From the NCBI RefSeq assembly GCF_904849725.1, contig NC_058522.1:432603529-432667528 (forward strand): a stretch of 64,000 nucleotides of DNA, written 5' to 3'. Positions within the stretch are counted from its first letter, which is position 1, and every line of letters begins with the position of its first letter. The stretch comes from Hordeum vulgare subsp. vulgare (lineage: Eukaryota > Streptophyta > Magnoliopsida > Poales > Poaceae). The position numbers and the translations under genes are program-made. Below the pieces are notes generated by a model that did not search any database, was not told the DNA's origin, and saw only the letters and a list, made by a program, of their open reading frames with translations. This document shows positions 35,921 to 47,227 of this stretch, piece after piece.

Positions 35921-36331
35921 CTACAGTAGTGGATCCTCCATAGAAGAATCAAAATAGACTCCGCTGAGGTATCCCTCTTCACCAAGCTGAGAGGCAGGAA
36001 CATAGCAGAACTCTGAATTCTGCAGCAGTGCATGTCTCGCCCTCATAATGGTCAGCATTGAATAGGCAGCATCTTGTACTGCCATGTCAACAGTGACTCC
36101 CAACCCATAGGACCAATGGATTGGCTCCTCAGCTCCAAGGTAGTCTGGAAATACCCTAACAGTGCAGATATATTGGCTCTGGTTGAAGTCTCGGTACTGT
36201 TCCTCCACTATGTACTCGGGGTACCAGCGGTAACCGCACATCGACATCACCCTGACCAGCATGGCCGTATGACCCGGCACATCAATGCACCTGGTCAGAC
36301 GTACCACCTGACGAGAAGGACGACCAGGCAT
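35921..36331 (-). CDS. Retrotransposon-associated protein, N-terminal ORF, unknown function
   Basis: An uninterrupted 136-codon frame, first ORF after the primer site. Motifs include DVPGHTAMLVRVMSMCGYRW, YPEYIVEEQYRDF and VRVFPDYLGAEEPIHWS. I recall closely similar sequences in many grass retrotransposon-derived predicted proteins but know no function. It has no zinc knuckle or catalytic motif. The codon frame is clean although the rest of the element is gone. It ends with TAG at 35921-35923, soon before the truncation point, so the natural protein could be longer or spliced. Confidence 0.6.
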   Translation of the reverse strand: MPGRPSRQVVRLTRCIDVPGHTAMLVRVMSMCGYRWYPEYIVEEQYRDFNQSQYICTVRVFPDYLGAEEPIHWSYGLGVTVDMAVQDAAYSMLTIMRARHALLQNSEFCYVPASQLGEEGYLSGVYFDSSMEDPLL

Positions 36332-36754
36332 CTGAAAATAGAGAGTAATGCAAAAGCATTAGAGCTCTGAATGCAAAATTGGGTAGCTTTACGAATGTAA
36401 ATGCTCCAAAACGAATTTTGAGACAACCCAAAATGGAATAGCGTAACCACTCAACTATCAAGTTCAAGTCTCTGATCATCAAAATTACTTCCTTTTTCCT
36501 AGGAATAAAAGGAACCCAATATAACTCTCGACCCGTAGTCTTATAATCTATCGATCAGAAACACGAGCCTAGAAGAAGATGAGTAACCTAGTCCTTAATT
36601 CCCGCAGAAAAGACGAGGATGACCAGAATAGAATAACTTGAGAAGAGAACAAGAGTCTTACGTTCCCTTCCACAAACAATTCCCTTAGGTATAACTAAAG
36701 CAATTCTAGACTCAACTTCAACCAGTTTGGCTTAGTAGTCCTACAGTCAGTCAG

Positions 36755-36766
36755 GCTCTGATACCA
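36755..36766 (-). promoter_or_regulatory. Primer-binding site, initiator Met tRNA type
   Basis: TGGTATCAGAGC on the minus strand, a perfect copy of the usual Del/Tekay-type site. Confidence 0.85.
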
Positions 36767-36767
36767 A

Positions 36768-39700
36768 CGCCGTCGGGACCCCGATCCTAAGCCATAGGAA
36801 TCCAGCCTGTAACACATCGCATCCCTTTGCGGTCTCACACACGGTTAACCCCACGGATGCAGCCTTACCTTAGCCGGGACCGTTTGCGCCTTCTGACTCA
36901 CGTATGCAATTATGTCGCTAGCATTCCAATGACAAAGAACCCGGATCGACATGTCTAGTCATAAACCAAAGTGGCAGTTCCGCACAGGGACAAGCATACA
37001 TGACCCAGCAAAGCAGGTGTCGGTCACCAGCGAATGTACACGAGTCATAGCAAGCTACAAGGACTCCATTACATCGCGTGACATTTCCCCAAAGAGGACA
37101 GACACAACAACTAAGAAGGACACATGCCGGTCAACCAATGTGTCCGGAGCAGTAGCGAGCTACCATGGCTCGTTGGATCACAAATGGGCATTTCCTTGTA
37201 AGGAGTGCTGCTAAAGTTTACGGCTAGGTGATCGAACCCCATACATATCAAGTACGACACACGTACGCATGGCATACCGACATGTATAGATACATCGATG
37301 GCATCACCACATAACCATAAACATACACGCTTTATTTAAGAGGCTCAGAAGAGCCACACACATAATATTACACAGTAAGGGTCTCACGACCCATCATAGC
37401 AGACATTCAGTTACAAGCCAGCGGAAGTGTTTAAAACTGTCTGAGTACACACAGGTGAAACTAGAAGGCACACGGCCTGACTATAGCACAGACCCAACCT
37501 AGGGCCAGATCGTAGCTGGGACACCAGCTACTCGTCATCGTCGATGTCTAGGAAGAACCCTCCGTTAGGGTCATTAACAACCTCTGCAATAATTATTAAA
37601 CAAATATGAGTACGGAGGTACTCAGCAAGACTTTAGGATAACTATCTACTCTTGCAATGTATCAAAAAGGTATTGTGGGGTTTCATGCGGAAAGCCAGCA
37701 TTTGACTCGTGGCTAGACAACTTACATTTTAAAACAACTTTTGACAACTTGATCTCTCGCACACGAGTCCACCAACACCACAAAAATACTCCATCATGGA
37801 ATCATTGCGTCTCCATACGGAAATGCCGTCCACGACACTCACGCTTATCTTGACAATTTTATGAGTAGCCATTTAAGTTATCTATGAACAACATATGTCT
37901 CCAAGTAGTCCATATCCCCGGACGCGTCTATTCGAATAGATCATAACCCTTCAGGGGTGTACTTCGTCACACATGCTCTCGCCACTTATCGCCATGTGCA
38001 CGTCATGCACCTCGGCAACCTTCAAGCGGAAGCCCAACGAGGGAGTCGGCCACGACCGTTAACCACACTAGTACCTAGTCCAGGTCTATCGCCTATCTGA
38101 GGGTAACCCGCACGGAAGTCCGGCCGAGGTTTCCGCCACGGCCCCAAACGATGTGCGCAGGGTTCCCAAGCCCACCATCCGGGTGCCACTTGGTACACCG
38201 TGCCACTGCCTACCGCATCACAGCCCACCTCTCAGGTCAGGACTATGCACGGCCTCCAGCATGACTATAAACACCAGAAACTACTTGCAACTCCTGGACC
38301 GAGTACTAAGCGATTAATAAGTCGAGCAGGGTCATATTTCAGGGCCCAACATGTGGTAGTATCTCATCTTGGATTACATACACGGAACTCAGTTCCTAAG
38401 GACGGTTCCAATGAAACAACCCGCCATGTACTCCTACACAGCCTTTCACCGGTACCTTTACCAAATCAGGTTCAACACACAACCCTTGCTTACCGAACAC
38501 ATTCTCACAATTCTGTTCATCTCCCAGATGACAGACCATACACAACTCTAAGCATAGCATGCATAACAGGATAAGGCACATCATGGCTCAAGCAACTACC
38601 AGGTATGCTAGGTTGCAAGGTTCAGCTATTTACTGTGACAAGGATAGGTCATGCAAAGGAAGTGGGTTCAACTAACGTGGCAAAAGCATTTGAAGCATTT
38701 GATCCTGATGCAATAAGTAGATGCACGAGCGAGAACATGGGATTTATCGGGATGATCAAAATGGTTGCTTGCCTTGTTGCTCAGAGGAGGGACAATATCC
38801 GTCAGTCGGATATTCGGTGGAATCCGGAGGAGCGGAGCCTACCGAAAAGAGTGACAACAATCAATCACAAGCATATGCAACAAGATGATGCATGAGCATG
38901 GCATGAGGATGCAAAGTGGTATAATATTATAGCTAACATTTATTAGGTTTGAAGTTGATTTGAATCAAATTCAAATATTACTTCAAACGAGGTATTCTCG
39001 GATACCATTTTAATTGATTCGACTTGATGCTCAGATCAACTTGCTTTTAACATGCATGGAGTGACATGTTAGGTTGCTGGTTTGTGATTTGGATAGTGTT
39101 TGATCATATCATTTGTAGTGAAATTTAAATAATTTCCAAATTCCATCTCCAAAGTATTTATAAGAATTAACTTATTCATTAATCTACATGTTTGGGTTCA
39201 GTAACATTTTCAAACATGTTTGGAAATGACATATTCAGATTCTTTGAATTTTTCTGATACTTTTTCATATATAAATTATTTTCATTGGACTTACAGATTA
39301 TTTTCTATGATTTTTAGAAGTTTTAGACATTTTTGGAATTATTTTTATATTAGAAAATCCCTTTATTACGTCATAGTGACGTCTCTGGTCAATAGAGACT
39401 GGGCCAGGTCAAACCTGACTAGTGGGGTCCACTGGTCAGTGACCAGGGACTAATCCCCGAGTTGACCAGCCCCTAACTGGGGTTTGACCCACCCTGGGGT
39501 CCACTGTCAGTGGCTAGGGGGGGGTGTTTAGTGGGTAATTAGTTTGACCACGTCGGCCCCCACCGGAATATGGCCGGCGGCCACCACGGGCGCAGCGGAG
39601 GACTCGCCGGAGTTGAGTTAAACGGCGCTACAGGCATCGGTTTTGGGCGCGGTTTAGTGCTACGGCTAGCTAGTGAAGCGCCGCATCTAAAGGGGGAGGA

Positions 39701-40779
39701 GCTGGACTCAGTGGTCACCGGAATCCACGCCGGCGACAAGGCCAGCGGCGGCTGTGGCTCGGGCATCGTCGGGTGTGGCGTTGCGGGGCACTAGCGAGCT
39801 GGGGAAAAGGCTCTACGGCATCTACAGAGCTCCAGGAGCTCATTTCTGAGCTCGGTCTCGCGAGCGGGGTACCACAACGACGACAACGACATGGCCGGCG
39901 ACGAGGACCTTCGGGCTCCGGCGGCTAACGGGGTTAGAGGAGGGGAAAGGCCTCGGGAAGAGGGGGAACGCGAAGAGGAGCTCACGGCGGTTCTTGTGAA
40001 GCTGCCGGCAGGGTCGGGGAGGACCGGAAGGCGACAGATCGACGGCGACCGGAGCTTCGGGGAGAGAGAGATCCGAGAGGGGAAAGGGGAACGAGAGGCC
40101 GAGGTGAGGGGATAAGGCCGCGGGGAGGAGGAGAAGTAGGCTCAGGGGGGTCGCGCTGGCACTCCTGGGGGCCTCCAGCGGCGAGCAGGCATGCAGGAGG
40201 TGGCCGGGGCTTGGCCGCCGTGCTCATCTTCTCCTCTGCCTACTCGCAGGAGGAGGAAGATGACCGGGGAGCCCCTGGTGGGCTGGGCCGGCGACAGATA
40301 ACATGTAAGCTCTTCCTTTCTCTTTTCCTTCTGTTTTATTTACTAACATTGTTTCCTTTTTATTTTGGCTTCACAAACAAACCATAAATAGTTTGAAAAA
40401 TGCTGGGGTGTTAGTTGGAATATTTCCAATCACCCATAAAGTTTTAAGCATTTTTGAAAACTATAAATCTTTGAATTCAAATTTAAAACTTGAAACCAGT
40501 AGTCTTTTGCATTTATTTAAAATGCCAAAAGTACAAAGGAAATGGTTTCCTTCATTGCTTATTTCTTTTCAAGAATTATCAGAAAAGTTGAACTTTTCTT
40601 GAGGCCATTTTGGGTTCACTGATTTGAATAAGTTTATAATTCCTTTGAATTAAGAAGTGGCTAGGGTTTTGAATTTCCCTTCACCACTTACTTTGATCTT
40701 GTTGCCATTTTCTTGGATGTAATGCAAAGAAAATATGAGCACAATGCTAAACCTTGGCTAGGGTTCCAGGGATGTGACA
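36768..40779 (-). repeat. 5' LTR, Del/Tekay-type, about 4 kb
   Basis: Starts TGTCACATCCC at 40779 on the minus strand and ends next to the primer site. No genes. A GC-rich block at about 39480-40280 gives spurious frames on both strands; AT-rich tracts with AATTTGAATTCAAA-like runs flank it. The right junction reads directly into G2 (ACTATAGGTGG at 40780). Confidence 0.7.
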
Positions 40780-43200
40780 ACTATAGGTGGAATAGAATAC
40801 GGTGGTGGTTGTGAGGCAAAAAGGAGGAGATGGTCACGTCAATTAGGCATATCAACGGGCTATGGAGATGCCCATCAATAGATATCAATGTGAGTGAGTA
40901 GGGATTGCCATGCAAGAAATGCACAAGAGCTATAAGTTTATGAAATCTCAAAAAGAAACTAAGTGGGTGTGCATCCAACTCGCTTGCTCACGGAGACCTA
41001 GGGCAATTGAGGATGCCCATTATTAGAATATACAAGCCAAGTTCTATAATGAAAATTGCCCACTAGTATATGAAAGTGACAACATAGGAGACTCTCTATG
41101 ATGAAGATCATGGTGCTACTTTGAAGCACAAGTGTGGTAAAGGATAGTAGCATTGTCCCTTCTCTCTTTTATCTCATTATTTATTTATTTTTTCCTTTTT
41201 TTGGTGGGATTCTTTGGCCTTTTTTTATTTGGGCTTCATTGGCCTCTTTTCTTACTTCCTCACATGGGAGAATGCTCAAATAATGATGATCATCACACTT
41301 TTATTTACTTACAACTCGATATTTAGAACAAAATATGACTCTATATGAATGCCTCCGGCAGTGTACCGGGATGTGCAATGATCTAGCGTAGCAATGACAT
41401 CAGGAACGTACAAGACAAGAAAACATCATGCTAGCTATCTTACGATCATGCAAAGCAATATGACAATGATGGTGCGTGTCATAATAAATGGAACGATGGA
41501 AGTTTCATGGCAATATATCTCGGAATGGCTATGGAAATGCCATAATAGGTAGGTATGGTGGCTGTTTTGAGGAAGGGTATATGGTGGGTGTAATGCACCA
41601 GCGAAAGTTGCACGGTACTAGAGAGGCTAGCAATGGTGGAAGGGTGAGAGTCCGTATAATCCATGGACTCAACATTAGTCATAAAAAACTCACATACTTA
41701 TTGCAAAAGTCTATTAGTCATCAAAACAAGGTACTACACGCATGCTCCTAGGGGAAGGGTTGGTAGGAGTTAACCATCGCGCGATCCCGACCTCCGCACA
41801 AAGGATGACAATCAATAAATAAATCATGCTTCGACTTCGTCACGTAACGGCTCACCATATGTGCATGCTACAGGAATCACAAACCTTAGCACAAGTATTT
41901 CTACGAATACACAATTACTCACTAGCATGACTCTAATATCACATCTTCATGTCACAAAACTATTGCAAGGAATCAAACATATCATATTCAGTGATCTACA
42001 AGTTTTATGTAGGATTTCATGACTAACCATGTGAATGACCAACTCCTGTTAATTTTCTAAATAGGTATAAGTGAAGCATGAGAGTTTAATTCTTTCTACA
42101 AAATATATGCCCCGCTCTAATAAATATAAGTGAAGCAAAAGAGCATTCTACAAATGGCGGTTTTCTATGTGTAGGGAAACAGGCAATCCAAACTTCAAAT
42201 GATATAAGTGAAGCACATGAAGCATTCTATAAATACATACTCAAAAGATATAAGTGAAGTGCAAAGAGCATTATATAAATCAACCAAGGACTATCTCATA
42301 CCAGCATGGTTCATAAAACAAAAAGGGGAAATAAACACAAAAGATGCTCCAAGCATTTGCACATATCATGTGACGAATAAAAATATAGCTCCGAGTAAAA
42401 TTACCGATAGATTGTAGACGAAAGAGGGGATGCCTTCCGGGGCATCCCAAAACTTAGACGCTTGAGTCTTCCTTGAATATTACCTTGGGGTGCCTTGGGC
42501 ATCCCCAAGCTTAGGCTCTTGCCTCTCCTTATTCCTTCATCCATCGTGGTCTCACCCAAAACTTGAAAACTTCAATCACACAAAACTCAAAAAAACCTTC
42601 GTGAGATCCGTTAGTATAGTAAATCACCACTTTAAGTACTGTTGTGAACTCATTCCAAATTCATATTAGCATTATGTCTACTGTAGTCGAACTTCACCAT
42701 GGTTCATGCCCCCCGATACTACCCATAGATTCATCAAAATAAGAGAACAATGCATAGAAAACAAAATATGTCAAAAACAGAATAGACTGTAGTAATCTGA
42801 ACACATACCATATTTCTGATACTCCAACAATTCTGAACAATTATGACAATTAAAGAAATTTGCATATGAATCAGCACCAAAAAGAATCAACTCAAAAGCT
42901 TTTTCTGGATAGGAATTAAAAATAATTTCGAGAGCACAAAGTTTCTGTCTTTTTCAGCATGATCAAACAACTATTACCCAAACTAATCATAAAGGCTTTA
43001 CTTGGCACATTATTTTTATGATACAATGGAATTGTACAAGGGGATAATTATTTTTGCGAGAAACTTCCATGAAAAATTCTACATTGTTTCCATGAGCATG
43101 AACACAAGTGTTCAAGCTCGACCCTCACTTCCGCAATGCATCACCTTTCAATCGCTTCTCTTTTTGAAAAAGTTTTAAGTTCCCTCTATATTTTTTGTTT
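40780..43200 (-). other. Noncoding 3' internal region of G2, with hairpin pair
   Basis: Collinear in inverted orientation with 1249-4083 of G1 (less the LINE). Hairpins at 42427-42448 (GGGATGCC/GGCATCCC) and 42487-42506 (GGGGTGCC/GGCATCCCC with a bulge). A T-rich tract at 41165-41230 matches the A-rich tract at 3590-3690 of G1. No gene. Confidence 0.7.
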
Positions 43201-44423
43201 TTAAACTATATAAAAGCACTCAACAGAAATAAATGACTCTCTAAAAATTCCGGGTTGTCTCCTAGGCAACGCTTTCTTTAAATCCATTAAGCTAGACATA
43301 AAGTGTTGAAGTAATGGATCCACCCAGATCCCAAGGTATATCAAAGCCAATTTAATTAACAATGATTTGTAATTTAGTAGTGAGCACAAGGTAACATATA
43401 TCATGCAATGACAAAGTCTAACTCTCTTCCTATGCATTGGCATGTCATAAAAGAACAATTCATGCACATCAAGTAAAGGCCAATACATAGCATAAGCAGT
43501 TTCTTGCAATTTTATCGTATTGGAAACATGGAGAGGTGGAGATGTAGTTCCTCTCTCATAATAATTGCAAGTAGGAGAAGCAAGCACATGCATATTATAT
43601 TCATCAAAATCATCATGTGTAATATTAGAAGGCAACCCATCTATGTAATCCCTAATAAGAGCAAACTTCTCCGATATAGTGTAGTTGGGAGAGTTCAGAA
43701 AGATAATAGGACTATCATAAGTGGGTGCAATAGCAACAATTTCATGTTTAACATAAGGAACTATAGCAAGTTCATCTTCATAAGCATCATTCATATTGGC
43801 ATCATGGCCACAAGCATAGCAAGCATGAAGTTCATCAAAAAGGGATATTTCAAACGAATCCAAGGGATCATAGCAATCAACATAGCATTCATCCTTCGGT
43901 AAGAACGAAGGGAAATTAACAATGTATGAGTTGAAGAATTACTCTCATTATAAGCTGGGCATGGGTAGCTAGTCTGCTCTTCCTCCTTTTGTTCTTCGCT
44001 CTCCTCGTCATCTTTTTCATCTAATGAGCTCCCAGTTTCAGCATTTTCTTCTTCCGTAGTTTCCTGCAAAATATTAGTCTCTTCTCGGACAGCGAAGAAT
44101 TTCTCCATAAATCGATAAGTATGGGCATTATATTCATAATTAGTATAACAATAACGAAGCATAACCAAATTTTCAGATCGGTAAGCAGCATCATCATTAT
44201 CATCACACCTTTTAAACAGAGCTTCAATTTCATAAGCACCCATAAAAGCAACAGACTCTTCTATTTGTTCCACATCATAGTAATCATATATACCATTAGC
44301 ATAAGAATCCAAGGTTTCATTAGCGTTAAATTTACAAGAAAAGGGAAGGTGTTGAGCCTTCATCCTAGAGCAACATGTAATATCATATCTCAAGCATAGC
44401 TCCCAAGCATACCATTTCAACAT
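43201..44423 (-). pseudogene. Acidic ORF of gypsy G2, unknown function, frameshifted
   Basis: Two overlapping minus-strand frames (44423-43791 and 43863-43201) read as one protein with a frameshift near 43915. The N-terminal half has a strongly acidic stretch (a run around DEKDDEESEEQKEEE), the C-terminal half is homologous to the ORF at 1-633 in G1 (shared CNYYERG and MPMHRKRVRL motifs). It lies just inside the primer site, the position of gag in an ordinary element. I recognise no known domain. What the protein does is unknown; an element-specific accessory or degenerate gag-like role is a guess. Confidence 0.6.
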
Positions 44424-44748
44424 ATGAATTTGATCCTATAATAATTTCCCTTTTTGAGTCAAGCGATAATCCCTAAAATATTCACGTTGATCCAAAGTGT
44501 ATCCCATTATATAATTTAATGGGGTTTTCTCAGGATTATTAAAGAAGTGCATACTATTTTCCACATAACGAGCATCGAGGGTTTTAGGAGGTTCCCCATC
44601 TCCATGAGTAGCAAGTACACCTAATTATTTTTGTATTTCGTGTTCCATATCCAAAAATAAAGATATAGAACAAATTAGAACAACAAATAAATCTACTTAG
44701 TGATAAAGCAAACAAGCACAGACGATAATATTCACCCCACGCTATCTA
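44424..44748 (-). other. Short leader of G2
   Basis: Between primer site and ORF; no gene seen. Confidence 0.5.
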
Positions 44749-44766
44749 TCCCCGGCAACGGCGCTA
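44749..44766 (-). promoter_or_regulatory. Primer-binding site of G2, tRNA-Asp type
   Basis: Minus strand TAGCGCCGTTGCCGGGGA, one mismatch to the site at 6000-6017. Confidence 0.8.
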
Positions 44767-44776
44767 GAAAAGGTCT

Positions 44777-45965
44777 TGATAACCCACAAGTATAGGTGAT
44801 CAATTGTAGCCTTTCTCGATAAGTAAGAGTGTCGAACCTCACGAAGAGCTAAAGGTAGGACAAATATTCCCTCAAGTTCTATCGACCACCGATACAACTC
44901 TACGCACACTTCACGTTCGCTTTACCTAGAACAAGTATGAAACTAGAAGTACTTTGTAGGAGTGATAGGATAGGTTTGCAAGAAAAGAAAGAACACGGAA
45001 ATAAAAACTAGGGGCTGGTTAGATAAAGCAACAATTACGTTAGTTTAACGAGTGTGGAAAAGTGGTGGTAGGAGTTGCGGAATTGTCTCTAAGCAATTGA
45101 CTACATTACTAGACCGATAGCAAGTTTTATGTGGGAGAGGCCACTGCTAGCATGTCATCCCTTACATGGAATTCTACGCACTTATGATTGGAACTATTAG
45201 CAAGCATCCGCAACTACTAACGTTCATTAAGGTAAAACCCAACCATAGCAATAAGATATATTGGTCCCCCTTCAATCCCGTATGCATCAATTTCTATGCT
45301 AGGTTGAAGCTTCTGTCATCCTTGCCCTCCAATACATAGTCCTATAAACATACTACTAACCCTATGGTGTGATCCAAGCGCGCGCTCATATGATGGGAAG
45401 CAAAGGATAGCAACATAACCACAAGCAAATTAAACCATTCATAGCAATTCATCAATCACCTATAGGACAACGAAAATCTACTAAGACATCATAGGATGGC
45501 AACACATCATTGGATAATAATATGAATCATAAAGCACCATGTTCAAGTAGAGGGTACAACAGGTTGCGGGAGAGTGGACCGCTGAACATAGATGGGGGAA
45601 GGTGATGGACGTGTTGGTGAAGATGACGGAGGTGTTGGTGTAGATCGCCGTCACACGATGATGTCCCGTGCGGCGTTCCGGCGCCGCCGGGAGAGAGGGG
45701 GAGAGATACCCCTTCTTCATCTTCTTCCTTGACCTCCTCCCTAGTTGGGAGAAGGGTTTCCCCTCTGGTCCATGGTCTCCATGGCGGCGGAGGGGCGAGA
45801 GCCCCTCCGAGATTGGATCTCTCTCTCCGTGTCCTTCTGTTTCTACGCTCCCAGATTCTGCCTTTCACCGTTTGTTAAATTCCCGGAGATCCATAACTCC
45901 GATTGGGCTGAAATTTTAACACGATTTTATCCCGGATATTATCTTTCGTGCGGCGAAAGAAGGGA
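44777..45965 (-). repeat. 5' LTR of G2, truncated
   Basis: Matches 34163-about 35345; the remaining 345 bp up to the LTR start are deleted at the junction with copia LTR sequence near GAAGGGAACCAACC. Confidence 0.88.
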
Positions 45966-46444
45966 ACCAACCCTAAGGGGGGGCCTCCCTTCCTTCCCCC
46001 TATATATAGCGAGGGTTTTGGCCATTGGAGATACACAATTTCATCTCTCTCTCGGCGCAGCTCTGCTCCTCTTCTTCCTCCTCTCCCATGGTGCTTGGTG
46101 AAGCCCTGCCGGGAGACCTCGTCGCTCCATTGCCACCACGCTGTCGTGCTGCCGGAGCTCTTCCCCAACCTCTCCCTCCTCCTTGCTAGATCAAGGTGCG
46201 GGAGACGTCACCGGGCTGTACGTGTGTTGAACGCAGAGGTGTCGTGGATGGGCACTAGATCAAAATCACACCGTGATCTGAATCGCCGCGAGTACGACTC
46301 CATCAACCGCGTTCTAGCAACACTTCCGCTTAGCAATATTCAAAGGTACGAAGATGCACTCACCCTCTCTCGTTGCTGGTCTCTCGATAGGAAGATCTGA
46401 ATATGGCATAGCAAAATTTTGAATTTTTGCTACGTTACCCAACA
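45966..46444 (+). repeat. 3' LTR of C2, right part
   Basis: Matches about 27158-27636 of the 5' LTR, includes a TATA box (46001-46008) and ends CCCAACA at 46444, followed by the GAGTA duplication. Confidence 0.93.
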
Positions 46445-46449
46445 GAGTA
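46445..46449. repeat. Target-site duplication, right copy (C2)
   Basis: GAGTA, identical to 25869-25873; C1 pol resumes here. Confidence 0.85.
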
Positions 46450-47177
46450 AAACTCAATGCCTAGTGACTGCAGAAGATAGAGAAAAGGTGAGTGTCGTCT
46501 GCTATGCCTCAACCATAGGCTCTATCATGTATGCAATGTTGTGCACAAGAACTCATGTCAGCCTTTCCATAAGTATGGCGGGAAGGTTTCAAAGTGATCC
46601 AGGAATGGAATACTGGACAATGGTCAAGAATATTCTGAAGTACCTAAAAAGGACTAAGGAAATGTTTCTCGTGTATGGAGGTGATCAAGAGCTCATCATA
46701 AAGGGTTACATTTATGCAAGCTCTGACACTGATCCTGATTACTATAAGTATCAAACCGGATACGTATTTATTATCAATGGGGGAGCGGTAAGTTGGTGTA
46801 GTTCCAAACAAAGCGTGGTAGCAGATTCTACATGCGAAGCGGAGTACATAGCTGCCTCAGAGGTGGCTAATGAAGGTGTCTAGATGAAGGAGTTCATGAC
46901 AGACCTTGGAGTTAAGCCCAGTGCACTGGATCCAACGACTCTGTTCTGTGACAACACTGGTGCCATTGCTCTAGCCAAGGAACCAAGGTTTCACAAGAGG
47001 ACCAGACACATAAAGCGACACTCCAATTCCATCCGCGATTACATCAAGGAGGAGGACATAAATATTTGCAGAGTGCACACGGATCTGAATGTTGCACACC
47101 CGTTGACTGAGCCTCTTCCACGGGTGAAGCATGATCAACACCAAAACTGTATGGGTGTTAGATTCATTACAATGTAA
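46445..47177 (+). pseudogene. C1 pol C-terminal part (RNase H)
   Basis: Continues the C1 polyprotein after the nested C2. The sequence runs from the RT connection region (CYASTIGSIMYAMLCTR) to copia RNase H with VSWCSSKQSVVADSTCEAEY and LFCDNTGAIALAKEPRFHKR, and ends at 47175-47177. An in-frame TAG lies at 46881-46883 at a position where C2 has a Trp codon. RNase H degrades the RNA of the RNA-DNA hybrid during reverse transcription. Not functional. Confidence 0.9.
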
Positions 47178-47215
47178 ATCACATAGTGATGTGAACTAGA
47201 TTATTGACTCTAGTG

Positions 47216-47227
47216 CAAGTGGGAAAC
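47216..47227 (+). promoter_or_regulatory. Polypurine tract of C1
   Basis: CAAGTGGGAAAC before the LTR start TATTGGAAATATTCCC, the first G of TGTTGG having become A. Confidence 0.75.

Larger units (their letters stand above)
35881..40779 (-). mobile_element. Truncated Del/Tekay-type gypsy element inside G2
   Basis: Minus strand: LTR (about 40779-36768, starting TGTCACATCCC), primer site TGGTATCAGAGC (36766-36755) and the first ORF (36331-35921), then the element breaks off. Compared with G1, about 220 bp of G2 sequence (equivalent to roughly 4083-4300 in G1) is missing at the junction, so a deletion removed the rest of the element plus flank. Confidence 0.75.
34163..45965 (-). mobile_element. 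Ty3/gypsy element G2 (Athila-like), nested in C2 3' LTR
   Basis: On the minus strand: 5' LTR (44777-45965, its first about 345 bp deleted), primer site (44749-44766), acidic ORF (43201-44423), noncoding region with paired hairpins, a truncated Tekay-type insertion (35881-40779), polypurine tract (35695-35712) and 3' LTR (34163-35694). About 31 differences in the first 640 bp of the LTR pair by eye (about 5%). Without the insertion the interior is near 4.2 kb and has no pol, so it looks non-autonomous. Confidence 0.88.
25874..46444 (+). mobile_element. Ty1/copia element C2 (Angela/BARE-1-like), nested in C1
   Basis: Starts TGTTGGAAATATGCCC and ends TTACCCAACA, flanked by a 5-bp duplication GAGTA (25869-25873, 46445-46449). 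Full 5' LTR, leader, broken gag-pol and a 3' LTR that is itself split by gypsy copy G2. I counted about 42 differences in the first 650 bp of the LTR pair (about 6.5%). C1 and C2 are the same superfamily type, so this is near-self nesting. Confidence 0.95.

Noticed and set aside
39570..40227. GC-rich open frames on both strands
   Set aside because: Part of the Del/Tekay-type LTR at 36768-40779, analogous to the block at 19220-20080; no conserved protein.
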